Source: Marinomonas rhizomae (GTDB taxonomy: Bacteria > Pseudomonadota > Gammaproteobacteria > Pseudomonadales > Marinomonadaceae). From it: 64,000 nt of DNA. Below, piece after piece: positions 57,082-64,000 of this stretch; within the stretch, counting starts at the first letter, position 1; every line of letters starts with the position of its first letter. Location of the stretch: NCBI RefSeq assembly GCF_003315485.1, contig NZ_QNSE01000001.1, forward strand, positions 368,145 to 432,144. Reading direction: 5' to 3'. The position numbers and the translations under genes were made by a program. The notes under the pieces were generated by a model. The model saw only the letters and a program-made list of their open reading frames with translations. It did not search any database and was not told the origin of the DNA.

Positions 57082-59247
57082 ATGAGCACGATATTACAGA
57101 CAACTGATTCAGCAAGTCAGGTTTACGCACTAGAGATAACCTGTCCTCTTGGGTTGGAAAATGTCTTGGAAAAAGAGCTGCATGGTGAAGGCCTGACACA
57201 AACTCGATTGGGTGAAGCTCAGGTTAAGCTGACAACTGATCTAGAAGGCATGTACAAAGCCTGCCTTTGGTCTCGTGTTGCGACTCGCGTTATGTTGCCG
57301 ATTGCCAATTTCAAAATGGAATCCGCTGACGACTTATATGACGGCGTAAAAGCGATTCCATGGTCCGATCATATGAAAGCAACCAATACCATGGCGATTG
57401 ATTGTCACGGTACCAATCACCATATTCGCAACACTCAGTTTGGTGCCGTTCGCGCGAAAGATGCGATTGCTGATTACTTTGTCGCCTTATCTGGTGAGCG
57501 CCCTAACGTTGAAAAAGAACAGCCAGAAGTTCGCATTGCTTTGCGTATAAAACGTGACGTTGTGACGGTGAGTATCGATTTATCTGGTGAAAGTATGCAT
57601 CGTCGTGGCTATCGTCAACATGGCGGTATGGCACCACTTAAAGAAAACTTGGCAGCAGGTCTTTTGCTACGGGCTGGTTGGGGGACGGATTGTGGTTTGA
57701 CGCAATTAATCGATCCTATGTGTGGTTCTGGCACTTTTCTAGTTGAAGCGGCATTGATGTCTTTGGACATCGCACCGGGTTTACGTCGCCCATATTGGGG
57801 ATTTAAAGGCTGGAAACAGCATGATCACCGCATGTGGCAAAAATTAATGGATTTTGCTAAGAATCGCAAAAAAGACCCAGCAACCTTGGGTATCCGTTTC
57901 CAAGGGACAGATCGAGAGCAAAAAGCCATTGCTGCCGCGCGGGAAAATATCAAGCGTGCAGGACTCACGAATGTGATTGATGTCTCCATGACCTCTTTTC
58001 AAGAGCATGAATTCGACATTACGCCCGAGGTACCGGGTCTAGTGATTACCAACCCGCCTTATGGTGAACGTATTGGCGATGAAATGGCCTTGATCGCTTT
58101 ATATCGTCAACTGGGTGAATGGGTTGTTAATAATGTGCGCGGTTGGCAGTTTATGATGCTGACTAGTAATGATCATCTGGCGCGTCAAATTCCTGTTCGA
58201 CCAGAAAAAAGCACACGAGTGATAAACGGTGGTATCGAGTGTCGTGCTTATCGTTTCCCATTATTGGCTGGCAGCATCAAAGAAGACGTCGTTGCGCAAT
58301 CGGTCATGACACCGGGTGCGCAAATGTTTGCTAATCGCCTGCAAAAAAATGCCAAGAAGCTGAAAAAATGGGTCGTAAAGAATAAGATTCAATGCTACCG
58401 CGTTTACGATGCCGACATGCCTGAATACGCTGTGGCCATTGATGTTTATGGCGATTGGGCGCACGTTCAGGAATATCAAGCGCCAAAGAGTGTGGATCCA
58501 GAAAAAGCTAAGCAGCGTTTGTTTGAAGTGATGTCTGCGATTCCGACCGCTTTGAATATTTCAGAATCTAATGTGATCTTGAAAAAGCGCCAAAGACAGG
58601 CTGGCAAAGAACAATACGAAAAAATAGATCAGACGAAACACGAAATGATCGTAGAAGAATACGGCTGTGACTTCATTGTTAATCTAAAAGATTACTTGGA
58701 CACTGGCTTGTTCCTTGATCACCGTCCAGTGCGTAAACTGATTCAAGACAAAGCCGATGGCGTACGATTCTTGAACTTGTTCTGTTACACCGCAACCGCG
58801 TCTATTCATGCTGGACAAGGTGGCGCACGAAGCTCATTAAGTGTTGATATGTCGAACACCTACACAGAATGGGCTCGTCGTAATATCGAGCTGAATGAAT
58901 TTTCAGACCTTCATCACCAGGTAGAACGCGCCGACTGTATTGAGTGGCTAAAACAAAGCCGTGATAAGTTTGACTTGATCTTCATGGATCCACCGACGTT
59001 TTCGAACTCGAAAAAAATGGCGGATGTGTTAGATATTCAGCGAGATCATGGTGAGCTTGTGCGTTTGGCTATGGCAAGGCTGGCGAGAGGCGGGGAACTT
59101 ATTTTCTCTAATAACTATCGTCGCTTTGTATTGGATGAATCGTTAGAGCAAGAATACAATGTGAAGAATATTACTCGTGAAACACTTGATCCGGATTTTG
59201 ATCGTAATGACAAGATCCATCAGTGTTACATTATTAAGAATAAGTAA
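57082..59247 (+). CDS. rlmL: Bifunctional 23S rRNA methyltransferase RlmKL (m2G2445 / m7G2069)
   Basis: This 721-aa fusion methylates two guanines of 23S rRNA. The N-terminal half has a THUMP domain and the m2G domain with LIDPMCGSGTFLVEAALMSLDIAPG and the NPPYGER catalytic motif (about residue 323); the C-terminal half is the RlmK m7G domain with FLNLFCYTATASIHAGQGG and FMDPPTFSNSKK (about residues 634-645). Length and domain order match the gammaproteobacterial fusion. It follows pyrD with a terminator in between. Confidence 0.95.
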   Translation: MSTILQTTDSASQVYALEITCPLGLENVLEKELHGEGLTQTRLGEAQVKLTTDLEGMYKACLWSRVATRVMLPIANFKMESADDLYDGVKAIPWSDHMKATNTMAIDCHGTNHHIRNTQFGAVRAKDAIADYFVALSGERPNVEKEQPEVRIALRIKRDVVTVSIDLSGESMHRRGYRQHGGMAPLKENLAAGLLLRAGWGTDCGLTQLIDPMCGSGTFLVEAALMSLDIAPGLRRPYWGFKGWKQHDHRMWQKLMDFAKNRKKDPATLGIRFQGTDREQKAIAAARENIKRAGLTNVIDVSMTSFQEHEFDITPEVPGLVITNPPYGERIGDEMALIALYRQLGEWVVNNVRGWQFMMLTSNDHLARQIPVRPEKSTRVINGGIECRAYRFPLLAGSIKEDVVAQSVMTPGAQMFANRLQKNAKKLKKWVVKNKIQCYRVYDADMPEYAVAIDVYGDWAHVQEYQAPKSVDPEKAKQRLFEVMSAIPTALNISESNVILKKRQRQAGKEQYEKIDQTKHEMIVEEYGCDFIVNLKDYLDTGLFLDHRPVRKLIQDKADGVRFLNLFCYTATASIHAGQGGARSSLSVDMSNTYTEWARRNIELNEFSDLHHQVERADCIEWLKQSRDKFDLIFMDPPTFSNSKKMADVLDIQRDHGELVRLAMARLARGGELIFSNNYRRFVLDESLEQEYNVKNITRETLDPDFDRNDKIHQCYIIKNK

Positions 59248-59287
59248 GCATCAGTTAGTGAGTTCTGTATAATTTGCCGACACTTTT

Positions 59288-59318
59288 AAGGCTAAACTTA
59301 TTGTTTAGCCTTTGTGAC
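59288..59318 (+). terminator. Hairpin terminator after rlmKL
   Basis: AAGGCTAAAC and GTTTAGCCTT form a perfect 10-bp stem around TTATT, with a short T-run. Confidence 0.7.
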
Positions 59319-59351
59319 TTTTAAAAGCTTTTAAGGTTTATAAGTTTTACT

Positions 59352-60212
59352 ATGAGAAAGAAAACATTTCGACTTGTGATTAGTTGTCCCGACAGAGTGG
59401 GGATTGTAGCGGCCGTCAGTCAGTTTTTGAACGATCGCCAAGGCTCGATTATCGAAGCGAGTCATCATACAGATTTAGAGCAAAAATGGTTTTTCATGCG
59501 TCACGATATTGATGCAGGAAGCCTAAATATTGATGTAGAAACATTTCGCCAAGAATTCGCGCCAATCGCAGAAGAGTTCAACATGCGCTGGTACGTGAAA
59601 GACAGTGAAGATCGCCCTAAAGTGGTTTTGTTGGCAACCAAAGAGTCTCATTGCCTAAACGATATTATGCATCGCTGGCATACAGGCGAGCTGAACTGTG
59701 AAATCGTTGGTGTTATCGCGAACCATGAAGACCTGCGCTCTATGGTTGAATGGTACAAAATTCCATACTTCTGCATCCCAGTGCCGAAAGAAAACAAAAT
59801 GCCGGCCTTCCAAGAAATCGAAGCCTGCATTGATTCAACACAAGCCGATACCATTGTATTAGCGCGTTACATGCAGATCTTCCCTGAATACTTGTGTGAG
59901 AAATACCGTCATAGGGTCATCAACATTCACCACAGCTTCTTGCCATCTTTCATTGGTGCTAAACCTTATCATCAGGCCGCCGTTCGTGGTGTAAAACTGA
60001 TTGGTGCGACTTGTCACTACGTGACAGCAGACTTAGATGCTGGGCCGATTATTGAACAAGACGTGATTCGTGTTCGTCATAGTCACGCCGCAGAAGACAT
60101 GGTTCGTTTAGGCAAGGACATCGAAAAACTTGTACTTTCACGTGGCCTACGTTACCACTTAGAAGACCGCGTTCTGGTGCACGGTAATAAAACCGTTGTG
60201 TTTGCTGAATAA
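59352..60212 (+). CDS. purU: Formyltetrahydrofolate deformylase
   Basis: PurU hydrolyses 10-formyl-THF to THF and formate, supplying formate for purine synthesis and balancing one-carbon pools. The 286-aa protein has an N-terminal ACT domain (RLVISCPDRVGIVAAVSQFL) that senses methionine/glycine in E. coli, and a formyltransferase-like domain with VINIHHSFLPSFIGAKPY (catalytic Asn/His) and YVTADLDAGPIIEQD (Asp). The length is normal. Followed by a strong terminator. Confidence 0.95.
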   Translation: MRKKTFRLVISCPDRVGIVAAVSQFLNDRQGSIIEASHHTDLEQKWFFMRHDIDAGSLNIDVETFRQEFAPIAEEFNMRWYVKDSEDRPKVVLLATKESHCLNDIMHRWHTGELNCEIVGVIANHEDLRSMVEWYKIPYFCIPVPKENKMPAFQEIEACIDSTQADTIVLARYMQIFPEYLCEKYRHRVINIHHSFLPSFIGAKPYHQAAVRGVKLIGATCHYVTADLDAGPIIEQDVIRVRHSHAAEDMVRLGKDIEKLVLSRGLRYHLEDRVLVHGNKTVVFAE

Positions 60213-60233
60213 GCAATCATTGCAAGATTTGTG

Positions 60234-60266
60234 AAAAGGGAAGGCTCTATGTCTTCCCTTTTTTTT
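60234..60266 (+). terminator. Terminator after purU
   Basis: AAGGGAAG and CTTCCCTT pair around GCTCTATGT (60236-60260), followed by a run of eight T. Confidence 0.85.
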
Positions 60267-60363
60267 GGCTATCTGAGACTGTTGATTCTTGGTTAAACTT
60301 ATGTAGGGTGAAAGGTGTCTTTTTTTATCTTTTTGTAATCTTAGTGTTAGAAAATTACCCTTC

Positions 60364-60392
60364 TTGAAAAAAGTGTCTATAGTCTATAGTTA
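60364..60392 (+). promoter_or_regulatory. Candidate promoter for the 86-aa gene
   Basis: TTGAAA (60364-60369) is followed by TAGTTA at 17-bp spacing (60387-60392) or TATAGT at 15 bp (60385-60390), in a stretch with the direct repeat TCTATAG. Leader to the ATG is about 40 nt. Confidence 0.4.
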
Positions 60393-60437
60393 ACACAAAC
60401 AAACAATGATCAACCAAGAGACGGCTAGAGGTGAACA

Positions 60438-60698
60438 ATGAAACTCAAGTTAACGCCAACTCAAAATTTATGTGTTGGATACCTAGAATCTGGCTTTAAA
60501 TTAATCCAATTGGGTGAGCAATTTTATTTTATCAAAGGTGAGCGGCGCCAGAAAGTATTACCAAAAACCTTAGATGCCCTAGTGAACCGCGGCGCACTGG
60601 CTCATACCGAACAGGGCGACTACATGTTAAGCGACGAATTTGTCGAGCATCGCAAACGAATGCGCGAAATGAACGAGCCCGAACAGACTCGTCATTGA
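60438..60698 (+). CDS. Small hypothetical protein, possibly winged-helix-like
   Basis: This 86-aa basic protein (LKLTPTQNLCVGYLESGFKL start, then FYFIKGERRQKVLPKTLDALVNRGALA and a charged tail) is not recognised. The middle looks like a recognition-type helix (PKTLDALVNRGAL) followed by a small beta pair (HTEQGDYMLSDEF), which is compatible with a winged-helix or other small helical DNA-binding fold, but this is inference. AGAGGTG precedes the ATG and a promoter and strong terminator surround it, so it is a real single-gene unit. It borders the accessory region. Confidence 0.75.
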   Translation: MKLKLTPTQNLCVGYLESGFKLIQLGEQFYFIKGERRQKVLPKTLDALVNRGALAHTEQGDYMLSDEFVEHRKRMREMNEPEQTRH

Positions 60699-60719
60699 TA
60701 AGAGATTTATGTCTACCTT

Positions 60720-60758
60720 GGCCCCATTTTTTCCTCTCAGGTGAATGGGGCCTTTTTT
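60720..60758 (+). terminator. Terminator of the 86-aa gene
   Basis: GGCCCCATT (60720-60728) and AATGGGGCC (60744-60752) pair, followed by six T. Confidence 0.85.
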
Positions 60759-60786
60759 ATACGCCAACTTTTCTTCTTTATTCCCT

Positions 60787-60830
60787 CCCCTTATGTCTTC
60801 CAAGGGGAGGGCGAGGGAGGGGTTATTTCT
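60787..60830. repeat. Short interspersed repeat, copy 1
   Basis: A 44-bp segment starting CCCCTTATGTCTTCCAAGG and ending TTATTTCT is repeated with substitutions at 62182-62225. The inner part contains the C4/G4 inverted pair CCCCTT/AAGGGG. It is G-rich on the plus strand (GGGGAGGGCGAGGGAGGGG), a feature lost in copy 2. Confidence 0.6.
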
Positions 60831-60884
60831 TAGATTTTTAAGTCTGTTTGCTACTTCTCAGCGCTTCCTAGTTTCCAAGCTTGG

Positions 60885-61102
60885 TTCCGCTCTGCTGAGC
60901 GGGTAACTTTTGCCAATCGATGCAAAAGTAACCAAAAAATCTTTTATCGGGCTATCGCCCAAACGTCTCATTCACTTTGTTTAACATCACGTCTAGCAAC
61001 ACGACTTTTATCGTAAGGCATAGATGATTTATTCGGAGGGAGATAACTCGTCAAACAATGACCCTGAAACTCCATAGGATCGCGCAACTTCGTCGCGTCG
61101 AA
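60885..61102. repeat. 218-bp intergenic repeat, copy 1
   Basis: From TTCCGCTCTGCTGAGC to CGCGCAACTTCGTCGCGTCGAA this segment is repeated at 61291-61508 with the same length and good identity at both ends. It contains inverted repeats: GGTAACTTTTGC (60902-60913) with GCAAAAGTAACC (60922-60933, one mismatch), GGGC-TATC-GCCC (60949-60960) and CGCG...CGCG near the end. No gene is supported within it. Confidence 0.8.
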
Positions 61103-61129
61103 CGGACGGCTTCAGTGATGCTGGTTTTC

Positions 61130-61167
61130 GTAGGGCGAATGAGGGAGGTACGACCGTGATCCGCCGC
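61130..61167. repeat. Repeat-like segment between the two 218-bp copies
   Basis: GTAGGGCGAAT ... GTGATCCGCCG has the look of a dispersed GTAGGGCGgAT / ATCCGCC-type imperfect palindrome found in intergenic DNA of several Proteobacteria. Only one copy is in the window, so this is recognition by pattern. Confidence 0.4.
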
Positions 61168-61192
61168 CGGTGAAGGCCATTTTCCCCAAAAC

Positions 61193-61240
61193 CGTCATTT
61201 CCCACAAGGGGACAAATGCCCGCGAAGGTGGGAATCAATC
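61193..61240. repeat. GTCATTCCC/GGGAATC-type palindromic repeat
   Basis: The segment starts CGTCATTTCCC and ends GGTGGGAATCAATC, with CCCGCGAAGG inside, matching the dispersed palindromic repeat often mistranslated as a peptide containing IPTFAG or similar. Single copy in the window. Confidence 0.5.
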
Positions 61241-61290
61241 TCTTTTCGTACTTTTGGCTCCATTCAAATGCTTTGTATTCCCGACCTTTT

Positions 61291-61508
61291 TTCCGCTCTG
61301 CTGAGCGTGTAACTTTTGCCAATCGATGCAAAAGTAACCAAAAAATCTTTTATCGGGCTATCGCCCAAACGTCTCATTCACGTTGTTTAAGGTAGCGTTT
61401 AGCAACACGATTTTTACCGTAAGGCATAGATAGGCCTTGCTGTTCGAGAGAGTCTTTCTGTTAATGACTCTGAAACTCCATAAAATCGCGCAACTTCGTC
61501 GCGTCGAA
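61291..61508. repeat. 218-bp intergenic repeat, copy 2
   Basis: Second copy of the element at 60885-61102, displaced by exactly 406 bp at both the left (TTCCGCTCTGCTGAGC) and right (CGCGCAACTTCGTCGCG) ends. The 5' 110 bp are nearly identical; the central part (about 61400-61470) is diverged. A short inverted repeat around 61507-61523 (GAATTAACTTCTTCGGTTAACTC) follows the right end. Confidence 0.8.
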
Positions 61509-61636
61509 TTAACTTCTTCGGTTAACTCAAGGCTGGCGTGAAAGCCAATTTTTTATCAGATTTGCGCTGGCAGCCAATAAGAAAGTCTTTTAGTATCCAT
61601 AGATAATTAGATTACATAGCTATGCTTGGAGAAAAA

Positions 61637-61825
61637 ATGTCAACGATTGTCAGTAAAGAAGAAGCGCATAAGTTGATTGATCAGCTTCCTGCTAATGCAA
61701 CATGGGATGATCTGATGCGTGAAATATATGTTCGAGAAGCCATTGAAAAAGGGCTCGAAGACAGCAAAGCTGGTAAAACAACAGGTGTTGCAGAAATCAG
61801 AAAAAAATATGGATTGCCAGAATGA
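61637..61825 (+). CDS. Antitoxin of a type II toxin-antitoxin pair
   Basis: This 62-aa protein (STIVSKEEAHKLIDQLP, NATWDDLMREIYVREAIEKG, then a flexible tail with VAEIRKKYGLPE) looks like the small antitoxins that accompany RelE/ParE toxins: an N-terminal helical dimerisation part and a C-terminal toxin-wrapping tail. The ATG at 61637 is chosen because TTGGAG precedes it; the frame is open from 61622. Its stop overlaps the toxin start (ATGA, 4 bp). It likely represses its own operon. Confidence 0.8.
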   Translation: MSTIVSKEEAHKLIDQLPANATWDDLMREIYVREAIEKGLEDSKAGKTTGVAEIRKKYGLPE

Positions 61826-62115
61826 AGGTTCAGTGGACCGCTACAGCATCGGCTCATTTAGACGCCATTTTTGCCTACATAGCCCAAGACTCTGAAACTT
61901 ATGCATTACAAACTGTAGATCGAATTACGAGGCGATCTCAGCAAATAGGTGAATTTCCATTATCTGGTCGAAAAGTTCCAGAATATGAGCTTGATCAAAT
62001 AAGGGAAGTATTTGTCGGTTCATATAGGATTATATATCGCATCATGGCGGATCAAGTTGATGTAATTGCCGTTATTCATGGCGCGACGAACGTACTGCAA
62101 GGAGATTCTGAATAG
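61822..62115 (+). CDS. RelE/ParE family toxin
   Basis: This 97-aa protein has the ParE/RelE layout: VQWTATASAHLDAIFAYIAQDS at the start (two helices), a middle QQIGEFPLSGRKVPEYELDQIREVFVGSYRIIYRI with the conserved R/Y residues on the beta sheet, and DVIAVIHGATN at the end. ParE members poison gyrase and RelE members cut ribosome-bound mRNA; the sequence alone favours ParE but does not prove it. Translation is coupled to the antitoxin. The pair sits among repeats in an accessory region. Confidence 0.88.
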   Translation: MKVQWTATASAHLDAIFAYIAQDSETYALQTVDRITRRSQQIGEFPLSGRKVPEYELDQIREVFVGSYRIIYRIMADQVDVIAVIHGATNVLQGDSE

Positions 62116-62690
62116 GAGTGTCAAATCAACTTCCGTTCTCTCAATTGTAGGTCGCACCTTTAGGCCGACAACTTAATAATTCCCCTTATATCTTCCAAGG
62201 AGAGGGCGATTGTGTAGTTATTTCTTTCGCTTATCCCGTAACGATCTCTGCTTAATTGCCTGTTCGTTAAAAACACACAATATTTTTATAGTCTTCGGTA
62301 TCGGCTTCTTGTAGTCTGTAAAGAAATAGTCAGGGAAGACGAGTAGATAACTCATATCAAATAAACACTTCTTTCTCCCTTCACCTGATCTACACTAAAT
62401 TTTAAACACTCGTTTTTGCTTAGTTAAAAACACGAATGACAAGATAACCAAAAGCATGACTTGGAAATTCTGGTACTAACATGGTTTTGTTGAAAACGCT
62501 AAAATGATTAGCGCCAAGTCAGCGCTGTGTTTCGCGGGAATAGCATCAGGGATAAAAGCTAATAAAGCTTTACTAAAAATCCGAATAGATGGCTGCAAAA
62601 CTGTTTTTGTTAGATCTTGATTTTGCTTGCAAAAATCGGGGTGTTCATAGATGTTAGCATTCAAAAATTATTTCGGAGAAGTTTGTAATC
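62116..62690. other. 575-bp gene-free accessory stretch
   Basis: No gene is supported here. It contains a small imperfect palindrome near 62148-62172 (GTCGCACC...GGCCGAC), the second copy of a 44-bp repeat (62182-62225), an AT-rich section (62225-62470), and from 62480 a segment opening GGTTTTGTTGAAAACGC that resembles the end of an IS5-type element. A 62-aa minus frame (62476-62664) runs through the last part without a ribosome binding site or known relatives. Confidence 0.6.
62182..62225. repeat. Short interspersed repeat, copy 2
   Basis: CCCCTTATATCTTCCAAGG ... TTATTTCT matches copy 1 at 60787-60830 over both ends with about ten differences in the middle. The two copies flank the 218-bp repeats and the toxin-antitoxin pair. 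Confidence 0.55.
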
Positions 62691-63428
62691 ATGGAAGTTA
62701 AGACAGAGCCAGCAGGTCGCCTTTTTGACATTTTAAGTGAAGCTAAGAAAAAGCCACCTAATACAAAAGTTAGAAAGGTGTGGGCTGATATATTTGGTAT
62801 CGAAGTGACAGATACAGGTACTATCCTTCGAATGCTAGCAGACCTAATACAGCTTACGTATAAAACTAAGTCTCAAATTCAAAATATAGAAAACATTGAT
62901 CATGAGATCTATCTAAAGCCTTTTATCAAAATTGAAGCAATGCTGTCTCAAATCAACCTAGATGCTAATTGGCAAAGCTGGCAACAACAAATTGATGAAC
63001 CCACTATCTATGGACTTCAATTCTGTTCCGATAGACTAAATCGTGAAGCTAATTTTACTTCTCTAAAAGCCACAGAAATAGATCAAATTAAAAAAGCTCT
63101 TGAAGAGCTAACTGATAATGTAAGTAACTCACATCTAGAAACATCTTTAAAACTTCTCTTAATTAGAAATTTAGAAAGTTTAAGACAAGCTTTAATTTCT
63201 TATAAAATAAAAGGCATTGATGGAATTGAAACAGAGCTTGAATTAAACCTTGGTTCTCTTTTTCTAAATAAAGAGAAAATCAAAGATTCTGCTGATAAAG
63301 AAGAATCAAAGACATTTATTCAAAAGTATTTTAAGTTTCTAGATGGAATCAGCAAAACTGTATCTACGGCAAAGCAAGTTGATCAATTAACAGGTAATAG
63401 TTTATCTAAACTGATTGGTGTCGAATGA
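62691..63428 (+). CDS. AT-rich orphan gene of a probable integron cassette
   Basis: This 245-aa protein is not recognised. It lacks a signal peptide or membrane helix, is mostly helical with many Lys, Glu, Ile and Leu, and has two probable coiled stretches (about residues 45-80 and 130-175). Codon use is AT-richer than that of the core genes, suggesting transfer. GGAG at 62672-62676 serves as ribosome binding site. Its stop is 4 bp before the attC-like site at 63432, in the same orientation, the normal arrangement of a gene cassette. No attC was found upstream, so its left border is not defined. Function unknown. Confidence 0.7.
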   Translation: MEVKTEPAGRLFDILSEAKKKPPNTKVRKVWADIFGIEVTDTGTILRMLADLIQLTYKTKSQIQNIENIDHEIYLKPFIKIEAMLSQINLDANWQSWQQQIDEPTIYGLQFCSDRLNREANFTSLKATEIDQIKKALEELTDNVSNSHLETSLKLLLIRNLESLRQALISYKIKGIDGIETELELNLGSLFLNKEKIKDSADKEESKTFIQKYFKFLDGISKTVSTAKQVDQLTGNSLSKLIGVE

Positions 63429-63431
63429 ATG

Positions 63432-63528
63432 CTAACAAGCGCCTAAACTGCGACAATGTTAAGTTATCATGTTTTTTGCATACAACGCAAAAAGCCACGC
63501 TAAGACATTGCGTGTTAGGCGGGCGTTG
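63432..63528 (+). other. Integron attC-like recombination site
   Basis: The element opens CTAACAAGCGCCTAA and closes TTAGGCGGGCGTTG. The L-boxes CGCCTAA (63440-63446) and TTAGGCG (63515-63521) are complementary; the R-boxes CTAAC and GTTGA pair in part, with AAG and GGC spacers. Inside, CGACAATGTTAAG pairs with CTAAGACATTGCG with extra-helical bases, and TTTTTTGC/GCAAAAA closes a terminal stem. The right end TTAGGCGGGCGTT is identical to the Vibrio cholerae repeat type. The GTT lies at 63525-63527. Confidence 0.75.
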
Positions 63529-63546
63529 AGGCTGTAGAATTTCTCC

Positions 63547-63574
63547 AAAAAGAACATTTTCATGTTCTTTTTTA
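63547..63574 (+). terminator. Intrinsic terminator in the left end of the IS
   Basis: AAAAAGAACAT (63547-63557) and ATGTTCTTTTT (63562-63572) form a perfect 11-bp stem around TTTC, followed by T. It would block transcription entering from the cassette side. Confidence 0.75.
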
Positions 63575-63618
63575 ATGGCCTGTTATCTAATCACTATTAT
63601 TCGCTACAGTTGAACGTG

Positions 63619-64000
63619 ATGGCTAATTACAAACTTGATTTATCCTGCCAAAGTAAATTCATTCCGATTGATTTCGTACAACAAATTATCCCCGGTACAT
63701 TTGAGTACGCGCTTTCTCATATCGTTGATAAACACCTTGATTTAAGTTCTTTTGACGAATGGTATAACAACGATAATGGTGGTGCAGCGGCTTACCCTCC
63801 TTCAGTAATGTTGAAGATCGTCTTGTTTGGTTATTCGCGTGGATTGGTAAGTAGTCGCCGTATTGCAAGGGCGTGCGAAACCAATATTACTTTTATGAGT
63901 TTGTCTGGTGATGCGCAGCCTCATTACACTTCAGTTGCGAATTTTGTTGCCAACATGAAAGACCAAATTGAACCTCTGTTTACCCAAGTCCTGATGATAT
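63619..64000 (+). CDS. IS1182-family transposase, N-terminal part
   Basis: The first 127 residues are visible: MANYKLDLSCQSKFIPIDF, then EYALSHIVDKHLDLSSFDEWY, GAAAYPPSVMLKIVLFGYSRGLVSSRRIARACETNITF and ACSLSGDAQPHYTSVANFV-like text. This N-terminal helical domain (DUF772/InsH-like) is typical of IS1182 and IS5-related DDE transposases, in which it precedes the catalytic domain. The catalytic Asp residues are beyond the window. GTG/ATG choice: ATG at 63619; the ribosome binding site is weak. Confidence 0.85.
   Translation, partial: MANYKLDLSCQSKFIPIDFVQQIIPGTFEYALSHIVDKHLDLSSFDEWYNNDNGGAAAYPPSVMLKIVLFGYSRGLVSSRRIARACETNITFMSLSGDAQPHYTSVANFVANMKDQIEPLFTQVLMI

Larger units (their letters stand above)
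63528..64000 (+). mobile_element. Left part of an IS1182-like insertion sequence, cut by window edge
   Basis: Immediately after the attC GTT the sequence changes to GAGGCTGTAGAATTTCTCC, a plausible left terminal inverted repeat, then a terminator hairpin and the transposase gene. The right end is outside the window, so the border is not confirmed. Confidence 0.6.

Noticed and set aside
61029..61331. A 100-aa minus-strand reading frame
   Set aside because: It is formed by the reverse strand of two repeat elements and the spacer between them; the translated text (for example LIPTFAGI) is the familiar false translation of a dispersed palindromic repeat, and there is no ribosome binding site.
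60787..62225. A CRISPR array or tandem repeat array
   Set aside because: The repeats are long, only two copies of each, and the spacing does not fit repeat-spacer units; no cas genes are present.
62476..62664. A 62-aa minus-strand frame
   Set aside because: No ribosome binding site, no relatives recognised, and it lies in a region that looks like mobile element debris.

Overview
The window looks like chromosomal DNA of a marine gammaproteobacterium of the Oceanospirillales, most likely Marinomonas or a close relative. The evidence is a complete Na+-translocating NADH:quinone reductase operon (nqrABCDEF) with its maturation genes apbE and nqrM, a NhaB Na+/H+ antiporter, a periplasmic cis/trans fatty acid isomerase, moderate-to-low GC, and core gene orders such as tig-clpP-clpX-lon-hupB-ppiD and gloB/rnhA/dnaQ. 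The genus is inferred from gene content, not from a search.

Positions 1-12,900 hold a truncated peptide-type solute-binding protein, acpH, the ribosome-assembly GTPase ylqF, a yacL-like gene, an acidic protein with an internal duplication, cti, a luciferase-like flavin oxidoreductase, an LPS group (an lpxL-type acyltransferase and kdkA on the minus strand, a GT9 heptosyltransferase divergent from them), a metF-like gene and a DUF1285 gene. Positions 12,900-28,000 hold a DEAD-box helicase, a GcvA-type LysR regulator, ppnP, mltD, gloB, the overlapping trio methyltransferase-rnhA-dnaQ, nhaB with a terminator-like hairpin in its leader, sohB, and the minus-strand run folX-mfd-csiV.

Positions 28,000-37,000 form a sodium/redox block: nqrABCDEF, then apbE (flavinylation), nqrM (Fe-centre assembly) and sthA. 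After hpt and a YihY-type membrane protein, an intergenic region carries a promoter and an orphan terminator that could define a roughly 100-nt small RNA just ahead of tRNA-Arg(UCU). The proteostasis block follows: tig, clpP, clpX, lon, hupB, tRNA-Asp(GUC), ppiD. A DyP-type peroxidase and a six-gene minus-strand MoxR/DUF58/DUF4381/BatA/BatB-TPR/BatD operon occupy 47,350-55,310. DUF2835, pyrD, rlmKL and purU close the conserved part.

From about 60,400 the window becomes accessory. It contains a small unknown gene, a mosaic of intergenic repeats including two 218-bp copies spaced exactly 406 bp apart, a type II toxin-antitoxin pair, possible element debris, an AT-rich 245-aa orphan gene followed by a convincing integron-type attC recombination site, and immediately after that the left part of an IS1182-like insertion sequence that runs off the window. 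The attC and orphan gene, the candidate sRNA, and the nhaB leader hairpin are the most interesting observations.
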